A DNA stretch of 57,088 bases from Actinomycetes bacterium (GCA_023418575.1 JAEZZM010000033.1:1-57088), one strand, 5' to 3'; positions 36,572-45,389 are shown, counted from the stretch's first letter. Notes: a model not told the origin generated them from the sequence alone. Program-made: numbers and translations.

Positions 36572-36580
36572 TGATATAAT
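36572..36580 (+). promoter_or_regulatory. Extended -10 promoter of the betaine reductase operon
   Basis: TGATATAAT is a consensus extended -10 (TGnTATAAT). The -35 is poor. Transcription would start near 36587, just before the structured leader, about 230 nt upstream of grdI. Confidence 0.6.
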
Positions 36581-36586
36581 GGGACA

Positions 36587-36776
36587 TGCTCAAAAAGGGG
36601 ATTTTACTTTCACGTAGATAGGGGTATTGAGTGAAAGTGCAATGAGCGCGTTTTATTTGTGATCGTGCGTTACTAAGTCATAGCTGTATTCTTAGGCTTG
36701 ATGTCGCAAGTCTCCCTTTTGATATTTTAATATTAAGTTAGATATAAAGGCTCATGCATTATGCACGGGCCTTTTT
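36587..36776 (+). promoter_or_regulatory. Riboswitch-like 5' leader of the grd operon with intrinsic terminator
   Basis: AAAAGGG (36593-36599) can pair with CCCTTTT (36714-36720) to close a multi-stem domain. Within it are CTTTCAC/GTGAAAG (36607-36613 with 36631-36637), CTAAG/CTTAG (36673-36677 with 36691-36695) and CTTG/CAAG (36697-36700 with 36707-36710). Downstream, AAGGCTCATGCA (36747-36758) pairs with TGCACGGGCCTT (36762-36773), followed by TTTTT, forming a terminator only 41 nt before grdI. Closed aptamer plus terminator is classic riboswitch or attenuator architecture. It does not match the glycine riboswitch core I know. The ligand is unknown; betaine or an amino acid is a guess. Confidence 0.45.
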
Positions 36777-36816
36777 GTTTTGTATAAGGTGTCCTTGTAG
36801 AAAGGGAGTATGCGGT

Positions 36817-38136
36817 ATGAAGTTGCAAATTGGCAATGTTCATGTCAAAGATGTTATCTTAGGCTCAGAAGATGGCTTTAAAGATGGCATTTTAAGTCTT
36901 AATAAAGACGCGGCAATCAAATATCTTATGGACGCTGATGAGCATATAACTGAACTTGATATAGTTATTGCTCGTCCTGGTGATGATACCAGAATTGTTC
37001 CAGTAATTGAGACCATTGAGCCACGTGTACGCATGGATGGCCGTTGCTTATTTCCAGGTGTTACCGGCGAAGTAAGTCCTGCAGGTGATGGTGAACTTAA
37101 GGCCCTAAAAGGTTCTTGTGTTACCGTAGTTGCAAAAGAGTGGGGCTCATTTGGTGATGGCGTTATAGACATGGGTGGTGAAGGTGCAAAACACACCATG
37201 TGGTCACGTCTCATCAATATCTGCTTAGTTGGAAACACTGATGAAGAGCACGAGCGTCATGAGCAACAAAAAACGAATCATGCCTTGAGATGGGCTGGTC
37301 ATAGATTTGCAGAATACATTGGTAAGATCATTAAAGATGTTCCTGCTGATGAAACTGAAGAGTATGTATTTGATCCAATCTTAAAGCGCGATTCATCACT
37401 TCCTAACGTTGCTTTAGTTATGCAGCCACAATCTCAAATGGAGGCCTTGGGTTATAACGACTTATGGTACGGATGGGATATGAATAAGTATCTCCCTACC
37501 TTTGTCAGCCCTACAGAGGTTCTTGATGGCGCTATTATCTCAGGCTCATTCATGCCTTCCTCGTCTAAGTGGTCAAGCTATGAGATGCAAAACTTCCCAA
37601 CAATCAAAGAGCTTTTTGCAGAGCATGGTAAAAGCTTTAATTTTGTGGGCGTAATTTTATCAATGCTTAATGTTGCGCTCGATCAAAAAGAGCGTGCTGC
37701 TGTAATGGTAAGAAATATGGCTCTCAACCTTGGTGTGGACTATGCCATTGTTACTGAAGAGGGTTATGGTAATCCCGATACAGATTATGTTCGCTGCATT
37801 TCTATCCTCGAAGAGGCAGGAATCGGTACAGTAGGTATTTCAAATGAATGTACTGGTCGCGATGGTAAGTCTCAGCCATTAGTAGTACTTGATGAGCGCA
37901 TGACCGCTCTTGTATCCACCGGAAATGTTTCAGAACTCACTGAGCTTCCTGCTTGCAAGACAGTTATTGGAAATCTTGAGGCTATGAACCGTGATGGTAT
38001 GTCAGGTTCATGGGGTTATGACGAGGTGTTAGGTAAATCAGCACGTGATGATGGCTCTATCATCATGGAAGGCAACAACTGGTTCTGTGGAGATCACATC
38101 TCTGGCGCTTCTGTTAAGACCATGAAAGAGTTCTAA
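36817..38136 (+). CDS. grdI: Betaine reductase component B subunit GrdI (uncleaved type)
   Basis: 439 residues from ATG 36817, the family-typical MKLQIGNVHVKD start, with AAAGGGAG at 36801-36808; an upstream in-frame ATG at 36754 is rejected. It is the substrate-specific partner of the selenoprotein GrdH in betaine reductase. Glycine and sarcosine homologues (GrdE, GrdG) are self-cleaved at a Cys around residue 242. Here that stretch reads ISGSFMPSSSK (about 241-251) without Cys. This fits betaine-specific component B, which is described as having two uncleaved subunits. First gene of the grd operon, after the structured leader. Confidence 0.88.
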   Translation: MKLQIGNVHVKDVILGSEDGFKDGILSLNKDAAIKYLMDADEHITELDIVIARPGDDTRIVPVIETIEPRVRMDGRCLFPGVTGEVSPAGDGELKALKGSCVTVVAKEWGSFGDGVIDMGGEGAKHTMWSRLINICLVGNTDEEHERHEQQKTNHALRWAGHRFAEYIGKIIKDVPADETEEYVFDPILKRDSSLPNVALVMQPQSQMEALGYNDLWYGWDMNKYLPTFVSPTEVLDGAIISGSFMPSSSKWSSYEMQNFPTIKELFAEHGKSFNFVGVILSMLNVALDQKERAAVMVRNMALNLGVDYAIVTEEGYGNPDTDYVRCISILEEAGIGTVGISNECTGRDGKSQPLVVLDERMTALVSTGNVSELTELPACKTVIGNLEAMNRDGMSGSWGYDEVLGKSARDDGSIIMEGNNWFCGDHISGASVKTMKEF

Positions 38137-38160
38137 TACTGTATTAAAGGAGAATATACG

Positions 38161-39474
38161 ATGAAAAAAGTCATTTGTTATATCAACCAGTTCTTTGCTG
38201 GTATTGGTGGAGAAGAGCAAGCTGATATTGAGCCAAGTATTCAAGAAGGAGCAGTGGGTCCTTGCCAGGCCATTTCTGCCTCCCTTGAAGATGCAGAGGT
38301 AAGTCATACTATAATTTGCGGCGATAATTTTATGGGTTCAAATACAGAAGAAGCTGTTGAGAAAATCAAAGCTTTATTAGAGGGTAAAGAATTTGATTTA
38401 TTTATCGCCGGCCCTGCATTTCAGGCTGGTCGTTATGGTGTAGCATGCGGTGCTATCTGTAAGGCAATTCACGAGACATATGGTGTTCCCGTAATTACAT
38501 CAATGCATGAGGAAAATCCTGGTGTTGAGATGTATAAAGCTGATGCATATGTTATGCGTGGTGGCTATGGTGCGGTTAAGATGCGCAAAGATGTTGCTGC
38601 TATAAGTTCGCTTGCAAACAAGCTTCTCCATGGTAAAGAACTTTTAGGAGCAGATGCTGAGGGTTATTTCTCACGTGGTTGCCGTCATGAGTTCTATCTT
38701 GAGCAAAAACGCGAGAATACTGCAGCATACCGTGGCGTTCAAATGCTCATTAAAAAGATAAAGGGTGAAGAATATCAGACAGAACTCATTATCCCTAAAA
38801 AAGATGTCGTACCTATTGCTAAGCCTGTAGAAGACCTTTCTAAAGCTGTAGTTGCTATGGTTACTACTGGTGGTATTGTTCCTGTAGACAACCCTGATCG
38901 TATCCAGTCAGCTTCTGCTACACGCTGGGGACGTTATGATATTAGTGGTCTTGATAGGCTTGAGTCAGGTGTTTATAAGACCATCCATGCAGGCTTTGAT
39001 CCCGCTGCTGCTGACGCTGATCCTAATGTTATTATGCCTATAGACGCAATGCGTGAACTTGAAAAAGAAGGCTATTTAGGTCGTTTGCATAATTACTTCT
39101 ATTCAACTGTAGGTACTGGTACCACAGAAAAAGAAGCCACTCGCATGGCAGAAGAAATGATTCCTCATTTTGAAGAAGATGGTGTAACTGCTGTAATTAT
39201 GACCTCTACTTGAGGTACTTGCACACGTTGCGGTGCAACGATGGTTAAAGTTTTTGAGCGTGCTGGTTATCCAGTAGTGATCATGTGCAATCTTGTTCCT
39301 GTAGCTACTACCGTTGGTTCAAATCGTATTCTTCCTACTATTTCTATTCCATATCCTTTGGGTGATCCTAACACACCAAAAGATGAGCAATGGAAACTTA
39401 GATATCGCAGAAGCAAGTTAGCGCTTGACGCTTTGGCTGAAGATATTACTGAGCCAACAGTATTTCCTGTTTAA
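38161..39474 (+). CDS. grdH: Betaine reductase component B selenoprotein GrdH
   Basis: 437 residues including selenocysteine 351, encoded by the in-frame TGA at 39211-39213. The reading continues in the same frame to TAA 39474. Around it is U-G-T-C-T-R-C-G, the UxxCxxC redox motif of GrdB/GrdF/GrdH. A hairpin directly after the TGA serves as the SECIS element. The protein binds betaine with GrdI and transfers the carboxymethyl group to selenoprotein A (GrdA, not in this window). AAAGGAG before ATG 38161 supports the start. Without Sec decoding it would appear as two broken ORFs. Confidence 0.95.
39211..39238 (+). promoter_or_regulatory. Selenocysteine codon and SECIS hairpin in grdH
   Basis: TGA 39211-39213 is followed by TTGCAC (39219-39224), an 8-nt loop (39225-39232) and GTGCAA (39233-39238): a 6-bp stem placed a few bases after the codon, as bacterial SelB requires. 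Confidence 0.85.
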
Positions 39475-39510
39475 GAGTCTAAAGAAAGACATTTATTCTA
39501 GGGGTGACGT

Positions 39511-41052
39511 ATGAAATCGTCTAAAAATATAGTCTTTATTGTGTCAGCCTTAATTACTCTTGCAATCGCTATTTGGGGAATTGTTGGTAGCGAGAGTTTT
39601 GGTGCGGCTGCAAACGCTTTAATGCAAACAGTTACAGATACAGTGGGATGGTTGTATCTGGGTGCTATGCTAAGCTTTGTTATTTTTGCTCTAATAATTG
39701 CAATGAGCAGATTTGGTGATATTAAGCTTGGTCCTGATGATGCTAAACCAGAATATAAGACAATCTCTTGGTTTGGTATGTTATTTGGTGCTGGTATGGG
39801 TATTGGCTTGGTTTTCTATGGTGTTGCTGAGCCTATTACGCACTATTTAACTCCTATTGCTGGAGTAGAGCCTGCCTCAGTTGCATCATCAAATTTTGCG
39901 ATAAAAGCCTCGTTTATGCACTGGGGTCTACATCCTTGGGCTGGATATAGTGTTATTGGTTTAGGACTTGCTTATTTCCAGTTCCGCAAGAATAAGCCAG
40001 GCTTGATTAGTTCCTTGTTCATTCCACTCATTGGTGAAGAGCGCGCATCTGGCCCTATTGGTAAGATCATTGATATTTTTGCCGTTATCGCGACTGTTGC
40101 AGGTGTTGCCACTTCTTTAGGTATGGGAACCTTGCAGATAAACTCTGGATTGAGTTATTTGTTTAATCTTCCCAATTCAGCAGTAACTTGGCTTATTATC
40201 ATTGTGTTTATTACCGTTATCTTTATTGGTACTGCTGTGTCTGGTATTGAGAAAGGTATTAATGCAATATCCAATCTCAACTTGATTCTTGCGGCAGCAT
40301 TAGTTCTTATTGCTATCTTTGTTGGACCAAAAATTATGATGGCAAACACCTTTGTTTCAGGCTTAGGTGCATACATTAATGATTTCTTTAGAGATAGCTT
40401 AGTTCTTAATCCCTTTGGCGATAATAGCTGGGTTAATGGTTGGCGTATCTTCTATTGGGCTTGGTGGATTGCTTGGGCTCCTTTTGTAGGTACCTTTATT
40501 GCTCGTATTTCTAGAGGTAGAACCGTACGTGAGTTTATTTTTGGTGTTATTATTGCTCCCGCTCTTGCATCAATTATCTGGTTCTCAGTCTTTGGTTGCC
40601 TGGGTCTTAATCTTGCCCTTGATTTTGGCATTCCTGCACTTAAAGAACTGGTCACCACCCCTGAGACTGCTCTTTATGTAGTCTTTGCGCAGTATCCATT
40701 AGGTTTGATTTTATCGCTCATTACCTTGGTACTTCTGTGCACATTCTTTATTACCTCAGCTAATTCAGCAACCTTTGTTCTTAGCATGTTCTCAGAGCAA
40801 GGAAGCCTTAATCCTTCTCGCAAAAAGATGTTTATATGGGGTATTTTGCAGTCAGCAATAGCCTATGGTTTGATGCTTTCAGGTGGACTTAAAGCTCTTC
40901 AAACAGCTTCTGTTGCTGCAGCTTTCCCCTTTATCTTTATTATGTTTTTAGTAATGGCTTCGATAGTGATAGCCTTTAGGGGAGACAGAAATAAAGAGAA
41001 GGTTAAAGAAAAGTTAAATGAGGAAACTCCTTATTTAGAGCAGTCTAGCTAA
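39511..41052 (+). CDS. BCCT-family betaine/choline/carnitine transporter
   Basis: 513 residues with 12 membrane helices. Signature GMGIGLVFYGVAEP at about residues 94-107 and the Trp-rich YWAWWIAWAPFVGTFIARISRGRT stretch near 313-336 place it in the BCCT family (OpuD/BetT/CaiT type). It would import glycine betaine for the reductase encoded on both sides; this placement inside the grd operon is good evidence for betaine as substrate. GGGGTG precedes ATG 39511. Confidence 0.92.
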   Translation: MKSSKNIVFIVSALITLAIAIWGIVGSESFGAAANALMQTVTDTVGWLYLGAMLSFVIFALIIAMSRFGDIKLGPDDAKPEYKTISWFGMLFGAGMGIGLVFYGVAEPITHYLTPIAGVEPASVASSNFAIKASFMHWGLHPWAGYSVIGLGLAYFQFRKNKPGLISSLFIPLIGEERASGPIGKIIDIFAVIATVAGVATSLGMGTLQINSGLSYLFNLPNSAVTWLIIIVFITVIFIGTAVSGIEKGINAISNLNLILAAALVLIAIFVGPKIMMANTFVSGLGAYINDFFRDSLVLNPFGDNSWVNGWRIFYWAWWIAWAPFVGTFIARISRGRTVREFIFGVIIAPALASIIWFSVFGCLGLNLALDFGIPALKELVTTPETALYVVFAQYPLGLILSLITLVLLCTFFITSANSATFVLSMFSEQGSLNPSRKKMFIWGILQSAIAYGLMLSGGLKALQTASVAAAFPFIFIMFLVMASIVIAFRGDRNKEKVKEKLNEETPYLEQSS

Positions 41053-41185
41053 ATTGGAATGCCCAGTAGGATTAAGAACACAAACATAGCTGAGATAAAA
41101 TAGATTATGGCTTATATCTTATGCTGTGTATGCTGTGACAAAAAGAGTTTGGAATAAGGCCTAAGGAAAGGTCTAACAATAAGGG

Positions 41186-41209
41186 ATGCTGGCGCTTTAG
41201 CGCCAGCAT
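41186..41209 (+). promoter_or_regulatory. 11-bp perfect stem-loop just before grdC
   Basis: ATGCTGGCGCT pairs with AGCGCCAGCAT around a TT centre, ending 15 nt before ATG 41225 and 4 nt before GGAGG. No T run follows, so it is not a terminator. It may stabilise the grdC-grdD message or tune its level against the upstream genes. The rest of the 172-nt gap shows nothing clear. Confidence 0.5.
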
Positions 41210-41224
41210 TAAGCGGAGGTTTAA

Positions 41225-42781
41225 ATGAAAAGTGTAGTAAAAAGCACGGGTTTTGTGCTTGTTCACACACCTGAGATGGTACTAAGAAACGGAACCACTC
41301 AGATTACCGAGCGTATCGTAAATCCTGAGTCAGAGTTTTTAAAAGAGTTGCCCAAGCATCTCAGATCATTTGAGGATACAGTATCTTATTGGCCTAATCA
41401 GGTCTACATTGGTAATAAGACTCCGCGCGATCTTGCTACCTTAGAGTTTCCTTGGTATGACAAGCACTGTGATATTGCAGAGCGTAGAGGCCCCTTTGGT
41501 GAGATTATGCCAGAGAATGAGTTTATTCTTCTCATGGCCGCCTGCGATGTCTTTGAACTTGTAGAGCTTGATCCAAGTTTTGTTGCAGAGCATAAAGATA
41601 AGCTTGCTGCTCATCCTTTAATTGATGAGAGTATTCTTGCTCGCATTCCTGAAGGAACAAGCCTGGAGAGCATCAATGATCACATTGAGAACTCAGCGGC
41701 TGAGGCACTCTATTTTGAAGGTAAGCTTGTTGGTTGCGTAAAGCGTGCTCATGATGTTGACCATAACTTCTCAGCAGAGATTATTCACGAGAACCTAGTA
41801 GAAAAGGCTTCATCTGTTTTAGCTATTTTGAATGCAGTCCATAATTCAGGTCTTGATAAGAGCGAGATTGAATATGTTATTGATTGCTCAGAAGAAGCTT
41901 GTGGTGATATGAATCAGCGCGGCGGTGGCAACTTTGCTAAGGCTGCAGCAGAGATTGCTGGTCTTGTATCTGCAACAGGTTCTGATACACGTGGCTTTTG
42001 TGCAGCGCCAACCCATGCCTTGGTTAATGCAGCAGCATTGGTAAGCTCTGGTGTATACAAGAATGTTCTCGTAACTGCAGGTGGTTGTAGCGCAAAGCTT
42101 GGTATGAATGCAAAAGAGCATGTAAAGAAGGGTCTTCCAGTTCTTGAGGATATGATCGCTGGTTTTGCTGCTGTTATTAGTGAAGATGATGGCATCAGCC
42201 CCGCCTTTGATCTCAAGCATCTTGGCAAGGTTGCTGTGGGCTGCGGCTCTGCTCCACAGGCTGTAGTTCAAGGTCTGGTATATGACGCATTAGAAAAAGC
42301 AGGAATTGGTCCCAAAGACGTTGATTTCTATGCTCCTGAGCTTCAAAACCCAGATGTAACTAAACCTGCTGGTGCAGGAGATGTTCCTCTTTCAAATTAT
42401 AAGATGATTGCAGCATTAGGCGTTCAGCGCAAAGAGCTTGAGCGCGCTGAGATCGCAGACTTTACTGAGAAGCATGGTCTTATCGGATGGGCTCCCACTC
42501 AAGGCCACATCCCTTCAGGTGTTCCCGTTTTAGGCTTTGCTTGCGATGAGATCAAGCAGGGTAGGGCTAAGCGCGTCATGATCATTGGTAAGGGTTCTCT
42601 GTTCTTGGGTCGTATGACTAACCTCTTTGATGGTCTGTCTGTTATGCTTTGCGCAAATGAGGTAGTACAAGAAGCAGCTGCTCCTGCTGCAGGTGCAGTA
42701 AAGAAAGAGCAGATCAGAGAGCTTCTTAGCGATGCGCTCAATGAAGTTGCTGACAAGCTTAGAGAGCTTGACAAGGAGTAA
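41225..42781 (+). CDS. grdC: Glycine/betaine reductase component C, beta subunit GrdC
   Basis: 518 residues, thiolase/FabH-like, with the GrdC-typical start (VLVHTPEMVLRNGTTQ near 12-27) and a GCGSAPQ segment near 339-345. With GrdD it accepts the acetyl group from the Se-carboxymethyl-selenoprotein A intermediate and phosphorylates it, releasing acetyl phosphate, the step that conserves energy. GCGGAGG before ATG 41225. The stop is 3 nt before grdD. Confidence 0.93.
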   Translation: MKSVVKSTGFVLVHTPEMVLRNGTTQITERIVNPESEFLKELPKHLRSFEDTVSYWPNQVYIGNKTPRDLATLEFPWYDKHCDIAERRGPFGEIMPENEFILLMAACDVFELVELDPSFVAEHKDKLAAHPLIDESILARIPEGTSLESINDHIENSAAEALYFEGKLVGCVKRAHDVDHNFSAEIIHENLVEKASSVLAILNAVHNSGLDKSEIEYVIDCSEEACGDMNQRGGGNFAKAAAEIAGLVSATGSDTRGFCAAPTHALVNAAALVSSGVYKNVLVTAGGCSAKLGMNAKEHVKKGLPVLEDMIAGFAAVISEDDGISPAFDLKHLGKVAVGCGSAPQAVVQGLVYDALEKAGIGPKDVDFYAPELQNPDVTKPAGAGDVPLSNYKMIAALGVQRKELERAEIADFTEKHGLIGWAPTQGHIPSGVPVLGFACDEIKQGRAKRVMIIGKGSLFLGRMTNLFDGLSVMLCANEVVQEAAAPAAGAVKKEQIRELLSDALNEVADKLRELDKE

Positions 42782-42784
42782 AAC

Positions 42785-43966
42785 ATGGCTTCAATGAATT
42801 CATCAATAGCAGAGGTTTTCTCAGAGGCCGCTGAGCTTTTAAAGCATGAGGTTGATGAGCAAAAAACCCCTGTCCGTTCTTCTCGCAGACCTGCTGTACT
42901 CCTTGCTGCTTTGGGATCTGAGCACGGTGTAGAAAACGGCTTAGAGGCAGCCCGTTTGGCGATAAGAGATGGACTTAATGTTCATGTGCTTGCAGATCGC
43001 GAGCTTGAGGGCGCAAAAAGCCATATTGTGCAAACAGAAGAAGAATCTCAAGCAGAGATGGAGCGCTTGCTTGATTCAAAAAAGGTGAGCGCAGCTGTAG
43101 CTATGCATTATCCATTTCCTATTGGTATTTCAACGGTGGGTAGAGTTCTTACTCCCGCTCAGGGAAAGGCTCTTTACATTGCAAGCACCACAGGTACCAG
43201 CTCTGCTCAGCGCATAGAGGCCATGGTGCTTAATGCCATCAGTGGTCTAGCTGCAGCAAAAGCTTGCGGCATTGAGAGACCACGCCTTGGAATACTCAAT
43301 ATTGATGGCGCTCGCCAAGTAGAAAAGCTCTTGCTTGAACTTAAAGACGCTGGTTTTGATTTTGATTTTGCAGAGTCAAATCGCTCTGATGGCGGTTGTG
43401 TTATGAGAGGTAATGACGTACTTCAAGCTAGTTGCGACGTGCTTATCTGTGATTCTCTCACCGGTAATGTGCTTACTAAGATGCTTTCAAGCTTTAGCAC
43501 CGGCGGAAGCTATGAGGCTTTGGGTTGGGGTTATGGTCCAGGTCTTGGAAGAGAAGCCAACAAGCTTGTATTGATAGTTTCACGTGCATCAGGAGCTCCC
43601 GTAATTGCAAATGCACTTAAGTTTGCAGAAGAGCTGGTTTTAGGGGATGTCCTTTCAGTTCTTAAGAGCTTATATGAGCAGGCCGATAAGGCCGGGCTTA
43701 AAGAGCTTCTTGAAAAGCTTGGTGCTCGCAGTGCTAAATCAGAAAAGGATTCTGAGGAGGCTGTGGTACAACCACCTGCAGAGACAGTAACTGCTTCCAT
43801 TTCTGGCATTGATGTATTAGATCTTGATGACGCGGTGCACTGTTTGTGGTCAAAGGGAATCTATGCTGAAGCAGGTATGGGGTGCACTGGTCCTATAGTT
43901 AGAGTTTCAGATGAAAAGCACAATGAGGCAGAAGCTGCTTTGAAAGAAGCAGGATATATTGCTTAA
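42785..43966 (+). CDS. grdD: Glycine/betaine reductase component C, alpha subunit GrdD
   Basis: 393 residues, PlsX/phosphotransacetylase-like. The C-terminal GMGCTGPIVRV segment contains C367, equivalent to the cysteine reported to carry the acetyl thioester in GrdD. It works in complex with GrdC to form acetyl phosphate. AAGGAG overlaps the end of grdC, so translation is likely coupled. Last gene of the operon. GrdA, thioredoxin and the Sec-insertion genes (selA, selB, selD) are not in this window and must be elsewhere. Confidence 0.93.
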   Translation: MASMNSSIAEVFSEAAELLKHEVDEQKTPVRSSRRPAVLLAALGSEHGVENGLEAARLAIRDGLNVHVLADRELEGAKSHIVQTEEESQAEMERLLDSKKVSAAVAMHYPFPIGISTVGRVLTPAQGKALYIASTTGTSSAQRIEAMVLNAISGLAAAKACGIERPRLGILNIDGARQVEKLLLELKDAGFDFDFAESNRSDGGCVMRGNDVLQASCDVLICDSLTGNVLTKMLSSFSTGGSYEALGWGYGPGLGREANKLVLIVSRASGAPVIANALKFAEELVLGDVLSVLKSLYEQADKAGLKELLEKLGARSAKSEKDSEEAVVQPPAETVTASISGIDVLDLDDAVHCLWSKGIYAEAGMGCTGPIVRVSDEKHNEAEAALKEAGYIA

Positions 43967-44027
43967 AGCTGCTCCTTGGGCTGATTCTGGCGTATAGGCC
44001 AAAATCCTCTTTGTTCTTATTAAAGAA

Positions 44028-44059
44028 AATAAGCTGCTTCCCTAGGGAGGCAGCTTATT
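44028..44059 (+). terminator. Terminator of the grd operon
   Basis: AATAAGCTGCTTCCCT pairs with AGGGAGGCAGCTTATT over 16 positions (one mismatch-tolerant G-U), followed by TT. It separates grdD from the tRNA gene. GGCGTATAGGCCAA upstream (43989-44002) also occurs at 35532-35545. Confidence 0.8.
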
Positions 44060-44089
44060 TTGTGTATACTAATGAGAGTATTTTAGTAT

Positions 44090-44182
44090 GGAGAGATGGC
44101 AGAGTGGTTGAATGCGGCGGGCTCGAAAACCGTTTAGCCAGCAATCCTGGCTACGGGGGTTCAAATCCCCCTCTCTCCGCCA
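44090..44182 (+). tRNA. tRNA-Ser (anticodon CGA)
   Basis: A 93-nt tRNA with acceptor GGAGAGA/TCTCTCC, a long variable arm, T arm GGGGGTTCAAATCCCCC and encoded CCA. Anticodon loop CTCGAAA gives CGA, reading TCG. The base pair closing the anticodon loop is a G-A mismatch. Confidence 0.95.
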
Positions 44183-44302
44183 GTTATCATACCAGCGCTC
44201 GTGCTGGTGATCGCACCAGCAATCTAGCCTGTCTGTCTTGCTCAGTCAGCAACAAAGCGCTTCAGCACTTAACACCACTTACTTCCACTGAGCACTGTAG
44301 GC

Positions 44303-44536
44303 TTATTTCACCAAATTATCTTTGATGTAATAAATGATATCCATGCTCTCATACAGGGCAGTTCCGTCTATGTCTAAACAGGGAACCTGCTTTTTGCCAC
44401 CTAGCTCAATGAGTTTAGCTTCATTTTCTGGCTCATGAATATCAGCCAATGGAAGCTCTACGCCGGTGTTTTTCATATACGTAAGGACCTTTTTGCAGTA
44501 TGGGCATTCAGGTTTGTAATATAAGGTATATGACAT
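44303..44536 (-). CDS. Glutaredoxin-like protein
   Basis: 77 residues. The CPYC redox motif is at residues 11-14, with cis-Pro VPC near 51-53 and a C-terminal LYESMDIIYYI helix as in the glutaredoxin/GST-N fold. A small cytoplasmic thiol-disulfide carrier. AAGGAG precedes ATG 44536 (minus strand). It is followed in the same direction by nothing obvious before the tRNA and lies 40 nt downstream of the 44577-44876 gene, so the two may be one transcript. Confidence 0.85.
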   Translation of the reverse strand: MSYTLYYKPECPYCKKVLTYMKNTGVELPLADIHEPENEAKLIELGGKKQVPCLDIDGTALYESMDIIYYIKDNLVK

Positions 44537-44576
44537 AAGTTCTCCTTAATAGAGTATTGCTTAGCTTACCTTACTG

Positions 44577-44876
44577 TTATTCCCCAATAGAGTTTTCATC
44601 AGCAAGATGATCATCAGCATCTTTATCTAATTTAGAAGCAAGTTCACGACCCTCTAAGCCAATTTTATCGCCCAAATCTTTTAAAGGAGTGCCTTCTGTT
44701 ACATCGTCAATGCTGCTTGCAATCTTGTTAAGTCCGTCTGCTAGGCTGTTTTCTGCATGTGCAGCGCCATCATTGAGACCGTCTCCGGTCTTATCAATGG
44801 CATCGTGAATTACGCGACCAGCTTCCTGGGCTAGCTTATCAAGCTCTTCTTTTGCTTTGTTAAAATCAATAGCCAT
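44577..44876 (-). CDS. Small acidic helical protein of unknown function
   Basis: 99 residues, soluble, mostly predicted amphipathic helix, rich in Asp/Ala/Lys (repeated DKxGDGLNDG-like and LADGLNKIASS segments). It looks like the antitoxin- or CsbD-like stress proteins but no family is recognised. AAGGAG precedes ATG 44876. A perfect palindrome at 44898-44918 lies about 20 nt upstream of the start and could be its operator. Confidence 0.65.
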   Translation of the reverse strand: MAIDFNKAKEELDKLAQEAGRVIHDAIDKTGDGLNDGAAHAENSLADGLNKIASSIDDVTEGTPLKDLGDKIGLEGRELASKLDKDADDHLADENSIGE

Positions 44877-44897
44877 TTTTGCTCCTTAGCTTCCTTT

Positions 44898-44918
44898 TTA
44901 AGGTAGTTACTACCTTAA
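44898..44918. promoter_or_regulatory. 21-bp perfect palindrome upstream of the 44876 start
   Basis: TTAAGGTAGT-T-ACTACCTTAA. The single-base centre makes an RNA hairpin unlikely to be tight and favours a dimeric repressor site. The 264-nt divergent region (44877-45140) also holds TTGACTAAGTGTCAA (45041-45055), another palindrome near the GlsB promoter. Confidence 0.45.
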
Positions 44919-45140
44919 GGCTTTACCACACATCATAGTGCACAGTTTTTATCGTGCAGTACGTATCGTACAGTACTTATCCCCATAATAAGCAAGCAAG
45001 TTACCAGCCTTAAGGAAGAAGTTGACGCTTTGTTAATAATTTGACTAAGTGTCAATATTTTTGATTAAAGGCAGTTTCTCTGGGTACTCTATAAGATAGC
45101 AAGCACCCTAAAATGTTTAGAAATTGAAAGGATTATTATC

Positions 45141-45389
45141 ATGGGATTACTTGGTTGGATTATTATTGGTGGTATTGCTGGCGCTATCGCTAAGGCTATT
45201 ATGAAGGACAGCTTTGGTCTTATTACTACCATTATTGTAGGTATTGTTGGTGGCGTTATTGGTGGCTGGATTATGAGCGCCATTGGTGGCCAGGGTATTG
45301 AGGGATTTAGCATTTACTCGCTCTTTGTAGCTGTTATTGGTGCCGTGGTTTTGCTTGCTATTTTGGGCATCTTTAGAAAGAAAGCTTAA
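45141..45389 (+). CDS. GlsB/YeaQ/YmgE family small membrane protein
   Basis: 82 residues, three membrane helices and the glycine-rich GGIAGAIAK and GIVGGVIGGWI segments of the GlsB/YeaQ/YmgE (transglycosylase-associated) family. Family members are induced by general stress; molecular role unclear. AAAGGA precedes ATG 45141. A strong terminator follows. Confidence 0.88.
   Translation: MGLLGWIIIGGIAGAIAKAIMKDSFGLITTIIVGIVGGVIGGWIMSAIGGQGIEGFSIYSLFVAVIGAVVLLAILGIFRKKA

Noticed and set aside
36754..36816. Upstream in-frame ATG of grdI
   Set aside because: It lies inside the leader terminator; the family start and ribosome site are at 36817.
39211..39213. TGA as a nonsense mutation or frameshift in grdH
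   Set aside because: The surrounding motif, SECIS hairpin and enzyme family all indicate selenocysteine.
44011..44325. Open frame of 104 codons
   Set aside because: It covers the grd terminator and the whole tRNA-Ser(CGA) gene.
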